Below, one piece after another: positions 1 through 10,870 of a stretch of 64,000 bases of DNA; the first letter of the stretch is position 1, and the number at the start of each line of letters is the position of its first letter. The position numbers and the translations under genes are program-made. Source of the DNA: Perkinsus marinus ATCC 50983 (Eukaryota > Perkinsozoa > Perkinsida > Perkinsidae); assembly GCF_000006405.1 (NCBI RefSeq), contig NW_003202922.1:90837-154836 (forward strand). Reading direction: 5' to 3'. The notes beneath the pieces are model-generated. The model ran no database searches. It had not been told where the DNA came from and saw only the letters and a list, made by a program, of their open reading frames with translations.

Positions 1-74
1 GTGGGATAGGACGCCCTTGGGCAACTGCAGACACCGGTTCATCACAGGTTTGCAGGGACGTCGGCGCCCAAACG

Positions 75-431
75 ATGGAGAGAATAACACCCAACAACCG
101 CATCGTGCTCTCTGACGATGTTATGTGGTGGACCCCGGGGGGCCTCTACAAGGTCGGTAAGTACAGCGTCACCTCGACGACCTGGCCTGCAGGGCCCGAT
201 AAAGCTGCTGCTACTTACGGCTATAATGCCCAGACTCCATCTAGCTTCTACGATTCTACTTGTCTACCAACCACTGAAGGCAGTTTTGGTGGCTATCAAT
301 ATGGAGCCGGGGTTGACGATGACGGCGCTCCCTATTGGGAGTCAGCGCAGGGAGAGTACGAATTCGCCGAGGAGGAGTCCTTCCTGTGCGGCGCTATCGC
401 TCAACAGTATATTCCTCAACTCGATCATTAG
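75..431 (+). CDS. Open frame of unknown function, Gly/Tyr/acidic-rich
   Basis: A 118-codon frame opens with ATG at 75 and stops with TAG at 429-431. The product is rich in Tyr, Gly, Ser and acidic residues and has no domain I recognise. Amino-acid use looks protein-like, but neighbouring frames are partly open too. It starts a 4-kb stretch in which plausible coding segments keep changing frame on the plus strand, so it may be an exon, or a fragment, of the same decayed gene that continues to about 3.96 kb. No signal peptide or membrane segment is visible. Confidence 0.3.
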   Translation: MERITPNNRIVLSDDVMWWTPGGLYKVGKYSVTSTTWPAGPDKAAATYGYNAQTPSSFYDSTCLPTTEGSFGGYQYGAGVDDDGAPYWESAQGEYEFAEEESFLCGAIAQQYIPQLDH

Positions 432-517
432 TAGCTGCTCCATTGGGACTGAGTTTTTACTGAAGCTTCTACCATTGCCGAATTCAGTGTTGTCAATTTT
501 CGGATGATAACCTGCAA

Positions 518-976
518 TTGCTCGGAAGTAACGGCAATACCATGAGCACCGCTGACAGCGCGGTGAATGGCAGTGCTATCGAGGCCGCCCCGAGAACATC
601 ACTAGCGCGTGATGATGCAACGGAGAACTCGCTTGGCAATAGCTTGACAGTCAGTGGTCCTGGCAAAGGTCCTGCATCGGAACCAACAACTGAGCCTGGT
701 AAGGAACGCTGCAGAGGAAAAAGAAAAGTGGTCGACCAACCCTCAGCACGGTCAGAGACGGAGAATGCCGAAGACCCGCAATGCATGAGCAGAGCGGTCA
801 ATTGTGACGAGCGAATTGATGGAGCTGAGCGCGAGGGCGCGAACATGGAGCTGGACGGTTGGAGTGGGTCTACATGCGTAAGCCGGCGGCGGCGATGGAT
901 CCTATCGGCCTCAGCCACTCTCGATTTCGGCAACCAGATGACTGAGCTCATCGTTATCGAGGCTGTGAAGGAGTAG
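518..976 (+). CDS. Hydrophilic open frame, unknown function
   Basis: The frame is open from 518 to the TAG at 974-976; the first ATG is at 541. The product is Ser/Thr/Ala/Glu-rich and looks disordered, with a short basic cluster (RCRGKRKVV) near the middle that could be a nuclear signal. I recognise no family. The minus-strand frame over the same bases is also open but has an unnatural Ser/Leu/Pro composition, so plus is preferred. It lies between two other plus-strand coding-like segments in different frames and may be part of one broken gene. Confidence 0.25.
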   Translation: MLGSNGNTMSTADSAVNGSAIEAAPRTSLARDDATENSLGNSLTVSGPGKGPASEPTTEPGKERCRGKRKVVDQPSARSETENAEDPQCMSRAVNCDERIDGAEREGANMELDGWSGSTCVSRRRRWILSASATLDFGNQMTELIVIEAVKE

Positions 977-1095
977 AGGTTGTCTTAATGTCGTCACAGA
1001 CGAGCCCTGCTAAGCTAGATACTTGGCACATCATGGCTTGATAGAGACACTCGATATCTTCACTCGAGAAAGCAAGGCCTTGAGAGTGCGGGAGA

Positions 1096-3957
1096 GTGGG
1101 ACACTATCAGGTATCCGCACGGAGATTTTCTTGTATTCCTATGAGCTTGGAACAGGAAGGAACGGGGGATCGACTGAGCTACCGTATGAGCCCGGCGGAC
1201 GAGGGCTTCTTGCTGCCTTCGACAAAGGCGACCAATCAACGTTCTTCCTATTATGGCAATCGTCTATACCGCAAACAGTCGGTACGCTCTGGGAAGTCCC
1301 TCAGCATCTTCGCTACAGATTCGAGCGAAGAAGTCCCTGTTGGAGTTCCGGCTCCGAGTGTACTTCTTCTCGAAGGCATGCTTGGATGCCACCAAGGGTC
1401 GCCGCCCTATATCCAGAATCAACCGGTACCTCTCGACCGGACCACACCAGGCGATGGACTCATCAGGTCCCAGGCGGACCATGACTGGAGTGCCTATACG
1501 GCCTTCCTCGGGAAGCAAAGGCGACTCTCCAGCGACAGCTTGAACGAACTCATGCCCTACTATGTGCTGCCTTATATCGACGCGCCGCACACGCACGAGC
1601 TGACCCAGCAAGTAGTCCGAGAAGGAATGCAGGCCACGTAGAGTCGTCTTAGATCTTCACTGAGCAATGGAGGGCCAACGTACGTGCGGAGCTTCAGAGA
1701 ACCATCGCTGACATACCGCCAGGGAGGAGACGGGTGCGACCGTACAGGCCTGAGTGAGATGTCTACAGTCCGCAGTAGTTCAGGTGCCTTTGGTCTACTC
1801 GATTGCGAAGGTGCAACAGGTGGATCACGGCTTCTCCCCTAACAATGCCGCGACGAAAGCGGAGATCTACGGCTATGCCATGGTAGCCTACCATGGACGA
1901 ACCCATCAGAACCTCCTCCCAGGGTGATTCGGCATCCCTGCATGGCTCGGCCGCGGACCCTGAGATGGCAGCTGACCTCTACCGATTGGCAGAAATTGGT
2001 CTCAGAGCCTTACAGAGTGACCCGAGCTCTGAGTACTTCCACGACCCGAGGAAGGTGGCCACTCGGATGAGGAGCCCAGAGTGTTACGAGACATGCTTGA
2101 TGTGTAGGTCATGGAGGCCCATCAGCAACTCGAGCGCATGAGGACGGGATCAAAAGCGATGTTGCTTGGTACGAGAGGTCCATTCTAGCTACACCAGCAG
2201 CTGGTCTAGGTACGGCTCCCTCAGCAGACCACTCAAGAGACCCAGCCTTCGAACATGAAATGTTGGAGGGCCTCGAAGGGTTGCCCATCGACAGACTCCC
2301 AGTCCCTCGTATGTTCGAACTACCTGACCTCGCATATGGCGGCTCCCTGCAGGCACGCCATCCAGTGCTGGCCAGTCGAGGCGAAGGGACCTCGGCCATC
2401 GCCAAGTACGTCTTGACTGTGGCAATATCGAAAGCCATTAAATCTGGAGCGAACTGGTCTACTCAGAGTCTCGAAGAAGGGCACGCCGCTGCTGCTCTCG
2501 CCTCGGCAGTCCCACCAGTCCAATGCCCCCCTATAGACATTCAACAGCTTTCTCATTACCTCCACAGTATGCGGGACTCTACTGAAGCCATGATACCCGC
2601 TGTAAGAATCGCTCCGCTCACCGTTGTCATCTTTTTCCTCCAGCTCCGTTCGATGGTTCGCCACATTGCTTCGCCATACGAGCCCATCCGCAAGCGGCGT
2701 TCATGCATTTTTGGCCTCATTGGCTTGGGGGTAGTGGGCCTCCGCTGCTGACAGCCTTAGACTGCCCTTTTGGCAGGCCTTTGGAGACCTGGCAGCGACT
2801 GGCGACCCCCTCCTCTTGGACCTCCTTCGCTGTCCAGACGTGATAGTGTCTGATCTCACAGCGTGTGTTATAGCCATCATCTCCTGCGAGGCCATAGGGC
2901 GCTGGTTCATGGCCGCTGAATCCGGCGTGGGTCTAGAGCAGAGCTGTCCTGGGTGGCCACTGCCATACAGGTTCTCATACAGCTGGTCCACAACATGCTA
3001 CAGGCCCCCTATGATTCCCCAGCATTCATGCACTCCCTGGCTGCACTGCAAAGGCTTTCCATGCGCTACCATGCCCAGACGATTATGCTGCGAGAGAGTA
3101 ACTATCCGCCGGCGGCCCTCCACTTGGAGCATTCGCCTCAGATTTGGTGGAGGAGATGATGACTCGTATCGAGCAGGGCACGATGTCTCGATTCGGCGTT
3201 CGATGGGGCTTAGCACTGGTGGTGTGTCTCTGCACCCGCCAAGAGGGCATCAGAAGGCTCAGCAGCGACCATGGCTTCCTAGGGGTATACTAAGCTCAAC
3301 AACGCTTCAGTGAGCGCGAGTGCAGATCTTGGTGTCTCTGATAGCCTCTGATGACAATATCATCTGTGAGTCGACGTATGAGCTCATCGGCTACCTTCTA
3401 GTCGGCGCACCATCGGAGACCTCCCGTAAGATGGCTTCGTGACCAGGATCAGCTTGCTCTCTCAGTTGACATGAGACGCGAGTTAGATGCCCTGGGTATC
3501 GAACAAGTGATAGAGGATCAACTAGATGCCTTATCCCGTAGCTTCCCATCCCGGTCAATCCCGACGAGACCTCGCGCTCAGGAGACCCCCACAGCGACCA
3601 TCTGGTCTGCCAGCTTCGCGACCTGCTTGAGTGTCTCAGGCAACCACTTGCGCGTTCCAGGAAGCTTCCCATCGACCGAAAACCCGAGGTTTATATACTA
3701 TGAAAAGTCGTACGGAAGCGTCCCCTTCAGGACGATGCTGCCGACTCGGCGTGCTACCTGTCGGAAGAAGACCTGTCGCCTCTTCTCATCAAGCATTGGC
3801 GTCAACCTCCGCCCAACGACTTGATTCTATGCCACTTCGGCATCAACTACTCAGAGGCTCAAGGCAAAGGTGTCATCAGTCGACAACAGGCTCAGTACGC
3901 AGCCTTTATCAAACGGGTGAGATCAGCCGCCGGCCCACGAGGAAGTGCGCGGCATTA
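1096..3957 (+). pseudogene. Frameshifted coding remnant, possibly helical-repeat protein
   Basis: Protein-like segments follow each other on the plus strand but in changing frames: about 1200-1641, 1890-2130, 2185-2751, 2755-2930, 2940-3140, 3140-3295, 3471-3550 and 3720-3957. Around 2790-3130 the composition is Leu/Ala/Ile-rich and helical, as in HEAT-like proteins. Some changes of frame, for example near 2930 and 3130, fall within a few bases and leave no room for an intron, and in-frame stops occur between segments. In contrast, the other genes here close perfectly once 40-90-nt introns are removed. I infer a decayed gene; sequencing indels are the alternative. No homologue is recognised. 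Confidence 0.4.
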
Positions 3958-4238
3958 GATCAATAATGATTCTCTGCCATTGGTACGGGCCTCTGCTCCA
4001 AAGAAAAAATGCGATCCCAAGCGGAAGCCGGTGGGTTCATTTCTCGGCGCTCCCACCTAGCGAGTTGGTGGCAGGTCAATAATCACGGTCGTAGGACGGG
4101 GCAACCTGTTGATTCTCGGCCTACTAGAGTGTCCAGCCTCCCACAGAACAACGAGTGTAATGGGGCTTCACGTAGAAAGTACTGAATGCCATGATTTCCA
4201 TTCTTGTTCTCAAGCGGCTTCCTGCGTTGTGTGATAGT

Positions 4239-4428
4239 GGAGGGGTGTTTTTCTATTAACACTACTGGTTGGGACGCAAGCGGAGCTTCGCCGGACAGAG
4301 GTTTTATCAAATGATACTGAATGCATATATATTGGAGAGGTGTTTTTCTATCAACACTACTGGTTGGAACGCAAGCGGAGTTTCGCCGGACAGAGGTTTT
4401 ATCAAATGATACTGAATGCATATATATC
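4239..4428. repeat. Tandem duplication, 95-bp unit, two copies
   Basis: The unit at 4239-4333 is repeated at 4334-4428 with only a few substitutions; both contain gtgtttttctat near the start and end in atgcatatata. It lies just beyond the stop codon of the minus-strand gene at 4476-4892, so it would fall in the 3' flank or UTR of that gene. Confidence 0.85.
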
Positions 4429-4475
4429 CTACATCACTATGCTGGCAGTGCAGTCACCGTGTAATTGTGGAGAAG

Positions 4476-4892
4476 TCACGCATAACGCGGCGCTTGTCCA
4501 CCGCTCATCTGCTGTTGATAGTGGGGGTCCCCAGCGTAGGGATGGCCATAAGATGGTGGGCCCTGCTGCCCATACGATGGTGGGACGGGTTGTGATGAGT
4601 AAGGGTGTCCATAGGGGTAGTCGCTGCGAGGGGGCGGCGGCTCGTTGGATCTCGAGGGTGGGAGGGACGGGGCAAATCGCAACCAACGTAACCAAGAGTC
4701 TACAGTCGACCAAGTCTGAGCAAGGCATGCAGTCAGAGACGACTCAGTTTATCCTATGAGAGCACAGCTCCTCACCCGTGAGAACCAGGGTCCAAACGTG
4801 ACTCCCATCCAAAGACCAGTGATGAGCCCAAGCGCGAACGTGGGGATGAAAGTAGCGGTCCGGGACGAACTGAAGTCAGACAATGCGCTCAT
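4476..4892 (-). CDS. Small one-helix membrane protein with Pro/Tyr/Gln-rich tail
   Basis: Two exons on the minus strand: 4776-4892 and 4476-4715, joined across a 60-nt GT-AG intron (4716-4775) in phase 0, giving 118 aa. The ATG at 4892 is the first after an in-frame TGA two codons upstream. Residues 14-37 form a hydrophobic segment (FIPTFALGLITGLWMG and on), followed by an amphipathic Trp-containing stretch and a tail of Pro, Tyr, Gln and Gly with repeated PSYG and GHPY motifs. The topology suggests a short N-terminus, one membrane pass and a disordered tail. No family is recognised. A further upstream exon is possible near 5080-5280. Confidence 0.5.
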
Positions 4893-5082
4893 GCCTCATC
4901 TCCCAAACGGCGGCCTCCAGAAAGCACACTGTCGGGATGTAATGCATGTGCGCGCTAGTTTGAAATCACCAGCTAAATGTAATACGTAGAAATGAAGATC
5001 CCAATAGCATCGAATTCACAATGAAATCTCGCCATAAAGCTTATCTTATTTCGTATAAAGCACTCGTACCTGCTAGAGCCCT

Positions 5083-5278
5083 TGCTGTCTTCGAGCTCCT
5101 TGGCCGCATGATAGTTGAGACCGACGAGTCCGCCGCCTGTGAGAAGCAGCGGCCATAACATCCGAGATAAATACAGCCCAAGTATCTTCCAACTGCATGA
5201 AGAGGTTTGCCCTACCATCGTGACTGCTCCCTCCCTTCTACTCTCACTAACGCAACCGAGAGTCTCATCCGAGAACAT
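5083..5278 (-). CDS. Possible exon with one membrane segment
   Basis: Open minus-strand stretch encoding a hydrophobic segment (MLWPLLLTGGGLVGLN) followed by a Lys/Glu-rich run and a GT donor context (AGCAG/gtacgag). It lies between the end of the PanC gene and the small membrane-protein gene at 4476-4892. It could be that gene's 5' exon, since joining to an acceptor near 4877 keeps frame, or a separate short gene. No homologue recognised. Confidence 0.25.
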
Positions 5279-5356
5279 TGTAGGAGTTGTTCGCCAAGCA
5301 TTTCTGCTTCCTTGGTAAAGTTAGGAATACTGCATTATAATGCGGAAACAGCGCAT

Positions 5357-7213
5357 CTATGCGTGCTTCTGGTTGTCCATCCACATGTTATCGATCAAGC
5401 GTAGATTGGCACCGCCGTACTTCACAGCAATTGCGACCAGCACCTGAGCCGATGACCATGACCCCTCACCGCACCGCTCTGGTAGTAGTACGGGCTCTGC
5501 CTCAGGTCCGAACTGGATGGTCTCCACTTCCTGCGCAGTCTCGACAGAAGCCACGCTAATATACCTAAGCCACGATCGTCAGGAAATGGCGAGAGCGACC
5601 ACTCTGAGCTCTCGGCGATCTGGCATTACTCAATCCCTAGGACCATGGGCTCAGCGAGGAGAGTCCTTTTGACCACATCTTCGACCTCGGATGCCTTCAC
5701 AGGCTTGCTCGCCGACTTCACCATGTCGTAAGCAGCACACAGTGACCTAATCACGGATGACCTTCCTCACAGCCGCGAGCGTCTACTTGTATAAGATGGT
5801 GGCTTTCTCTCGCATTGCCGGGGTGAGATACACATTGCGGCTGCTGGAGGCTAGGCCGTCCGCCTCCCGAGCTGTCGGAACCACCTGAGACGACGGAGCG
5901 AAGCTTGTGATGCTCGAGACCCCTGCTTCTGTACCACCTCGAGTTCAACTGGAACATTCAAGTCCTTGACCATAGAAATGATAACACTGACTTGCATAGC
6001 GTCCTGCAGGAGATCGACGTCGCTCTACTCCTCAAGAGCGCCTCGCAACACCTTCTGTCCGAAATATGCTCGTTCGGGTCTGATTATGTTGAACAACTTC
6101 ATAACAACAGTGGCCACTCCGCGGAAGAACGTCGGCCTGCATGCTGCTTCCGAAAGGCCATTCACGAAATTAGGCTCGACCGTTACGCTGGGCTGGAAAA
6201 CGGAACAATTCAGAGACCTCAACAGCATTGAAACAACCGAGCATTCCCAATACTACCACTATCGCTCGTGGATTCTTCGGATACATATCAGCAGGCTCCG
6301 GCGCAAAGACAACATCGACACCAGCTGATTCGGTTTCGAGCTTCTTGAGGTCGCCCTCGAGATCCCTGGGATACCTGATAACGAATGTAGTGGGAAAGCA
6401 ACGGTTCGTCGAGAGATAGCATGCTACGTCCACTCGATTCCTACATGTGAAACCCCATGGACAAGTCACTAGCCTCATCAAAGACGATTTCCACTGTGTC
6501 ACACTCCTAGTGATTTATGGATACTTACTGTTCATAGTCCTCCTCAGGGGAGAACTGCGCTGGGTTGACGAATATCGATACCACAAGAACATCATGATTG
6601 GGCCTCGCAGTAGCAATGAGCTTCATATGGCCCGAGTGGAGAGAACCCATCGTAGGCACCTGAGAGACGACCATCGTAACGACAGTAGTGCCCAATTCGA
6701 TGATACGCACGAGCTGCTGACAAGGCGCAGGTCGATGTTCCAGTATGAGAGGAATGATCCGAGCTTGCGCCCTTTGGAAGACCAATAGACGAACAAATCA
6801 CAGCCCTATCGATTACAGCACACCGTTGGCAATATAGATACCGCATACGCTGAGGGCTATACAATTTGCGTAGTGCTATCACAATACTCGAGACCCAGCG
6901 ACAATCGAGAGCTACGGTACAGCCATTGGGCTGATCAAACCTTCTTCTGTTCTACTGCTGTCTCTACTAGCGGATAGTCCCCCTCACAAGACCCACTTAC
7001 GAAACCGACGCTGAGCCCTCTGAAAACGTCAGTGTTGTGGAGAGCGACGAAATCGCCAACACTGCGAACCACGACCGGGGGACCCGCCTTCGCCGCGATA
7101 CGAGCTGATATCTGTGATATGATTAAATTGCATACGAAAGACAGCCCAAGTTCACTCACCTTAGCGGCCAGTTCTGATATATCACTCCGAGGCTTTGGGA
7201 CCAACGACAGCAT
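5357..7213 (-). CDS. panC: Pantothenate synthetase (pantoate--beta-alanine ligase), 9 exons
   Basis: Joins D-pantoate and beta-alanine with ATP to make pantothenate, the CoA precursor. Exons: 7160-7213, 7001-7111, 6529-6659, 6257-6374, 6052-6192, 5935-6003, 5787-5884, 5630-5746, 5357-5564; all introns are GT-AG (48, 341, 154, 64, 48, 50, 40, 65 nt). The sum is 1047 nt, 348 aa, slightly longer than bacterial PanC. Family marks in order: [11 protein letters not shown] (nucleotide-binding HxGH), SIFVNPAQF, the YPRDLE strand, [32 protein letters not shown] (KMSKS-like loop region), and the C-terminal RLIDN. In-frame stops in the raw sequence all fall inside introns. The exact donors of exons 4 and 6 could each move by 3 nt. 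No targeting peptide is obvious. Confidence 0.93.
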
Positions 7214-7434
7214 TGTGGTATTAAAACAGTAAAGAAACTCCAGCGATCGATATGCAATTTGGACTCCACTAAGAAGGTATACATAAGTCGATCACTCTAG
7301 CAGACTCCATTGTGTAGCGCTGTCCCTTCGAAACAGCTCAGCGGAAATCTTGACCCCGGGACAGCAGTACTGGTGAAAACGAATAGTGCTTAACGCAAGC
7401 TGACGGTCCGATATAGAGGAAGCTTCTGAGTCAA

Positions 7435-9914
7435 TCACTTGGCCAGCAGCCAATCCCTATAAAATCCTTTTCGGACGGGATCGACTTCCTCCAACTTGAG
7501 GAAAATGTCTCTAATCTCATCTTTCGAGCTCTCCTCATCCAAGGCTCGAAGAATCTTCGCCTTTGTTAACAGCGCATATCTAAGGCCACAATAAAGTGTT
7601 CCAATGTGATCCTTAACTGACAGTAGTGAGGATATGAAAACATCTGTAAACTGCGATATCAACACCCTCGCAACGTAATGTAAAGTAGCCCGATCGATTC
7701 AGTATCAGCCGCTCTAATCCTACTTAGCATCAGCTTCAACTTGCAGCAACTCCTCCACAGAAGTCAACTCATCCCTCAGAATACCAACCTGCTCGGAAGT
7801 ATACCTGTGGAGGGGTTCTCCTTTAAACACTCTGGAAGGCCCAGTATGCAGTGACTCAACTACTCATACAAATAGGCGCTCCCTGACGAACATATGGTCT
7901 CAAACTGCTATCGACCGACAACGCCTTCTCGATTCAACCGATTCAGGTCAGTTCCGTGCGTATCGACACTGCCTACTCGTCGCCAGGTTTGTGTTCTCCC
8001 ATAGCGGCTATTGTGAGCCAGTTGTGATACTGCCAGACAGATTGGTCATTCGGCTCGGTATAGTACGCTTGACGGACCTATCAAATACAACTCCCATTGA
8101 GTCGATGCTTATCAACTAGAAATGCACAACTCCCCGCATGACTAATGACCAATCTTCATAATTCCTAGTATTAAGACTGCATAGGCTTCTCTAGTACTTC
8201 CTAGTTCGAGTACTCCAACGAGAGCATCCTCAAAAACAATGAGTGTCAGGAAGGACACCTCTACCGCATATACCTCCCCTACGCTTTACCAAATCGAGCT
8301 CCTCATGAACATCCAAGTCCTTCAAAGTGCTGCGAAGATGCCAGGCAGAATAGTTGCTGAAATTCTGATCGATGAGCCGCTGACTCGTCTCTCGATCGAG
8401 CTTGGTCTTATCTCCTTTATAAGCTGGATGCGAGAGCAAGAACCTAACGAGCACATGAAGGACGCCAAAGAGGTCACTATTGGACGGAAACAGCTCTGCG
8501 GTCCACCCACCCAAACTGCAAGGAAAACTCACAAATGACGGAGCGATACCGCATAGACTTGTGATAAGTCAAAGACTATATATCGATACCACAAGCAGGT
8601 CTAAACAATACGGAGTGAAACCTCCAGCATGTCGAGCAACGATCAGATCGAATGGGAACGGTGAATTTTGTGTTTTGGTAGAGGAAGTCAGAAATAGCAC
8701 TCCGAGACCGGATGCGGGATAGGTCCAATCGGGAATGATAGTCTGGATGACAGCGAGTGATAGTGTGGACCGTGTTACGATTACTTAGAACTATTTAGGA
8801 TCCATCGAGCATCGACTTACGCTCGGTAGTTCCACACATGGAAGTTGCGGCCATCGTATGACAATAGTTTATCAATGACACTCAGCTCGCTCGCTATCAA
8901 CCTCTCTGGAGTCTGCTGCTCACTGCTGCCTGAGGGCGACAATATTGTCGGGATAATTCTTGACCATACCACTCCATGGCCACTTCAGACAAATGGACTC
9001 ACCTTCATCCACCGGACTGTTGGTCGACAGGAGATCAAGGAGTTCATCTACGACCCATCTCCTCTGATGCCATACACAGTAGGATTTGGTGATACTAAAT
9101 CGAAGTAGTGTCAAACGTCAATCATGTGAACCGCCCAGTGATGACGCACAGAGCCAGAATGCGTGAAAGCAAATCTTAATTTCTAGGAGCGTTCATTCGG
9201 ATCGTCAACGGTATATCATAAGTTCACAACTGGACGTGATAATACTCTATAGTTAGAAAGCGTCCTAACGTCGAGAAGAAACTAAGCACAGTATCGTAAA
9301 CGTAGTAGTCGTGATACAGTGGACAAGAGCCACCTACAGTTTGGTGGCCATGTTGAGTAACTCCAACTCCTTCTCCAAAGCAGGCACTCGCAAGGATGTG
9401 GGGAGTCGAGAGAGCAAATCGCGCCTGACGACACCATCGATAGCTCCCCGCGAATTTGCGAGAGTAAATTCACTGTATTGAGGCTGAAGATACTACCGGA
9501 AATTCCAAATCGTGGCAACCTCCGGGTTGATCTGCAAGGCCTTCATAGTCAGCCCATTCACTTCTGGAGTCATCTCCTCACTGACAAGAAAACAAAACTC
9601 GAGTGAACCGAACACTGGGGTTCGACGACTATCGTTGATACTCCCAGGTGCTCCGCACTCTCACACGCGAGCCGAATAGCCTCCCATGTGAAATTACAAG
9701 TGACCTGCCCTCTACAGTACTGATTCCTCGAAATTATACACTTATATCACGAAGGTTCACTGCGCTCCTCCTTTTCCTCGGAGGCTCACCAGGTTTTCCT
9801 AGCTTCCAATACATCATGCATGAGCTTCAACGCCTTAGCTGCTTTCTCCCTGTCCAACGACTTCTGCTCCGAAGAGATCTCATCGTGTGACAACTTACGC
9901 CGGCCGTGTTGCAT
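7435..9914 (-). CDS. RABGGTA: Rab geranylgeranyltransferase alpha subunit, 10 exons
   Basis: The alpha subunit pairs with a beta subunit to geranylgeranylate C-terminal cysteines of Rab GTPases. Exons: 9790-9914, 9497-9580, 9338-9424, 9003-9094, 8821-8929, 8290-8515, 7977-8077, 7864-7907, 7724-7829, 7435-7579; total 1119 nt, 372 aa. The start matches the family's MxGRxK opening (MQHGRRK). PPTA repeats follow: NPEVATIWNFRR, KSYCVWHQRRWV, GRNFHVWNYR, NFSNYSAWHLR and PNDQSVWQYHNW, then the end LEEVDPVRKGFYRDW. The animal Ig-like and LRR domains are absent, as in many single-celled eukaryotes. The eighth exon (44 nt) and its 34-nt intron are the weakest part of the model. Confidence 0.9.
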
Positions 9915-10084
9915 TATAAAGAAAAAACGCTACCAAACAACCGTTGACAGAGTCGGTGGTCCACAGATATGTAGAAAAAATATAGGAAATATGTACAAAT
10001 CACATCAGGGAACCTCACGATCGACCTACGATAGATCGACGCGATTCGCGCTGCAAAACTCAACTCGGCCGCAGTCCGAAACTA

Positions 10085-10708
10085 TCAGGGATCGTCATCC
10101 TCACTGTCCGACCCCATGAGTTGCATTAACCGCATCGTGAGCTGCTCAGCCCGCTGCCTCCTTTCTGCGTCAGAGCCAGCCTGCAGTGCCGAATCATGAG
10201 CTGCCTTGATTTGGCTCATCAACCCGTCCAACTCTTCTATGCTCACTTCGTCAGCCTTCTTCTCAGCCGAATCATTCTGCTTCGCTCCGTCGCCTCCCTG
10301 TTCAATTTTCAACACCGCGTTAGACCAGTCATGCATCTTCAAAGCCTCGAGAACCCGCTCTGGCTCCTCGTCGAAATCAACGACTTCAAAACCTCTATCC
10401 CAGCACCACTCTTCAACTCTCGTCGTGATCGATCCCATCATGACCATCAGTTTAACAGCGGACTCGTCAAAGCGACCTTCTGGAAGACAGACGGAGCCGG
10501 GCCGCTCTACCACTAGAATAACAGCTTCAGCAGGCTTGCCATCAATTTCGCTGCTGCACTCGACGTGAATGCTGCAGGTATAGTATTTGGTGTCCAATTC
10601 GAGAGTAGCTTGCCTCTCCGACAGCCCCAGCGACTCAAGAACGGGTGAGGGGTCGCATGAAGGACCGATAGGAACCACTCTCGCGACAGGGAGAGGCTGA
10701 GCGGACAT
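10085..10708 (-). CDS. AAGAB: AAGAB/p34-like alpha-/gamma-adaptin-binding protein
   Basis: Single exon, 207 aa, ATG at 10706-10708. From memory of the family, several segments match human AAGAB in order: DTKYYTCSIHV, the VEEWCWDRGFE helix, the ALKMHDWSNAVLK strand that closes the Rossmann/G-like domain, and a C-terminal helical region with LDGLMSQIKAAHD and RRQRAEQ before an acidic end (SDSEDDD). AAGAB acts in the cytosol as an assembly chaperone for AP-1/AP-2 clathrin adaptors. The protein is shorter than the human one (about 315 aa), with a compact linker. No introns are needed, unlike both neighbours. Confidence 0.78.
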   Translation of the reverse strand: MSAQPLPVARVVPIGPSCDPSPVLESLGLSERQATLELDTKYYTCSIHVECSSEIDGKPAEAVILVVERPGSVCLPEGRFDESAVKLMVMMGSITTRVEEWCWDRGFEVVDFDEEPERVLEALKMHDWSNAVLKIEQGGDGAKQNDSAEKKADEVSIEELDGLMSQIKAAHDSALQAGSDAERRQRAEQLTMRLMQLMGSDSEDDDP

Positions 10709-10870
10709 GATGAACAGGTTGAGTTTCTACTAATCTTCTGGAATTTTTCATCGCCAGCAACTTAGCCACATTTTGATGGATAAGAGAGAAAAACGAATCC
10801 GGCCCATCCTCAACAAAACAACTCATCGAGGTATCAGTGATAATATTACATGCAAGATGCTATCAAACAG

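Noticed and set aside
5357-7213. Stop-codon reassignment or pseudogene in panC because of in-frame TAG and TAA
   Set aside because: Every stop lies inside a short GT-AG intron whose removal restores the family sequence exactly.
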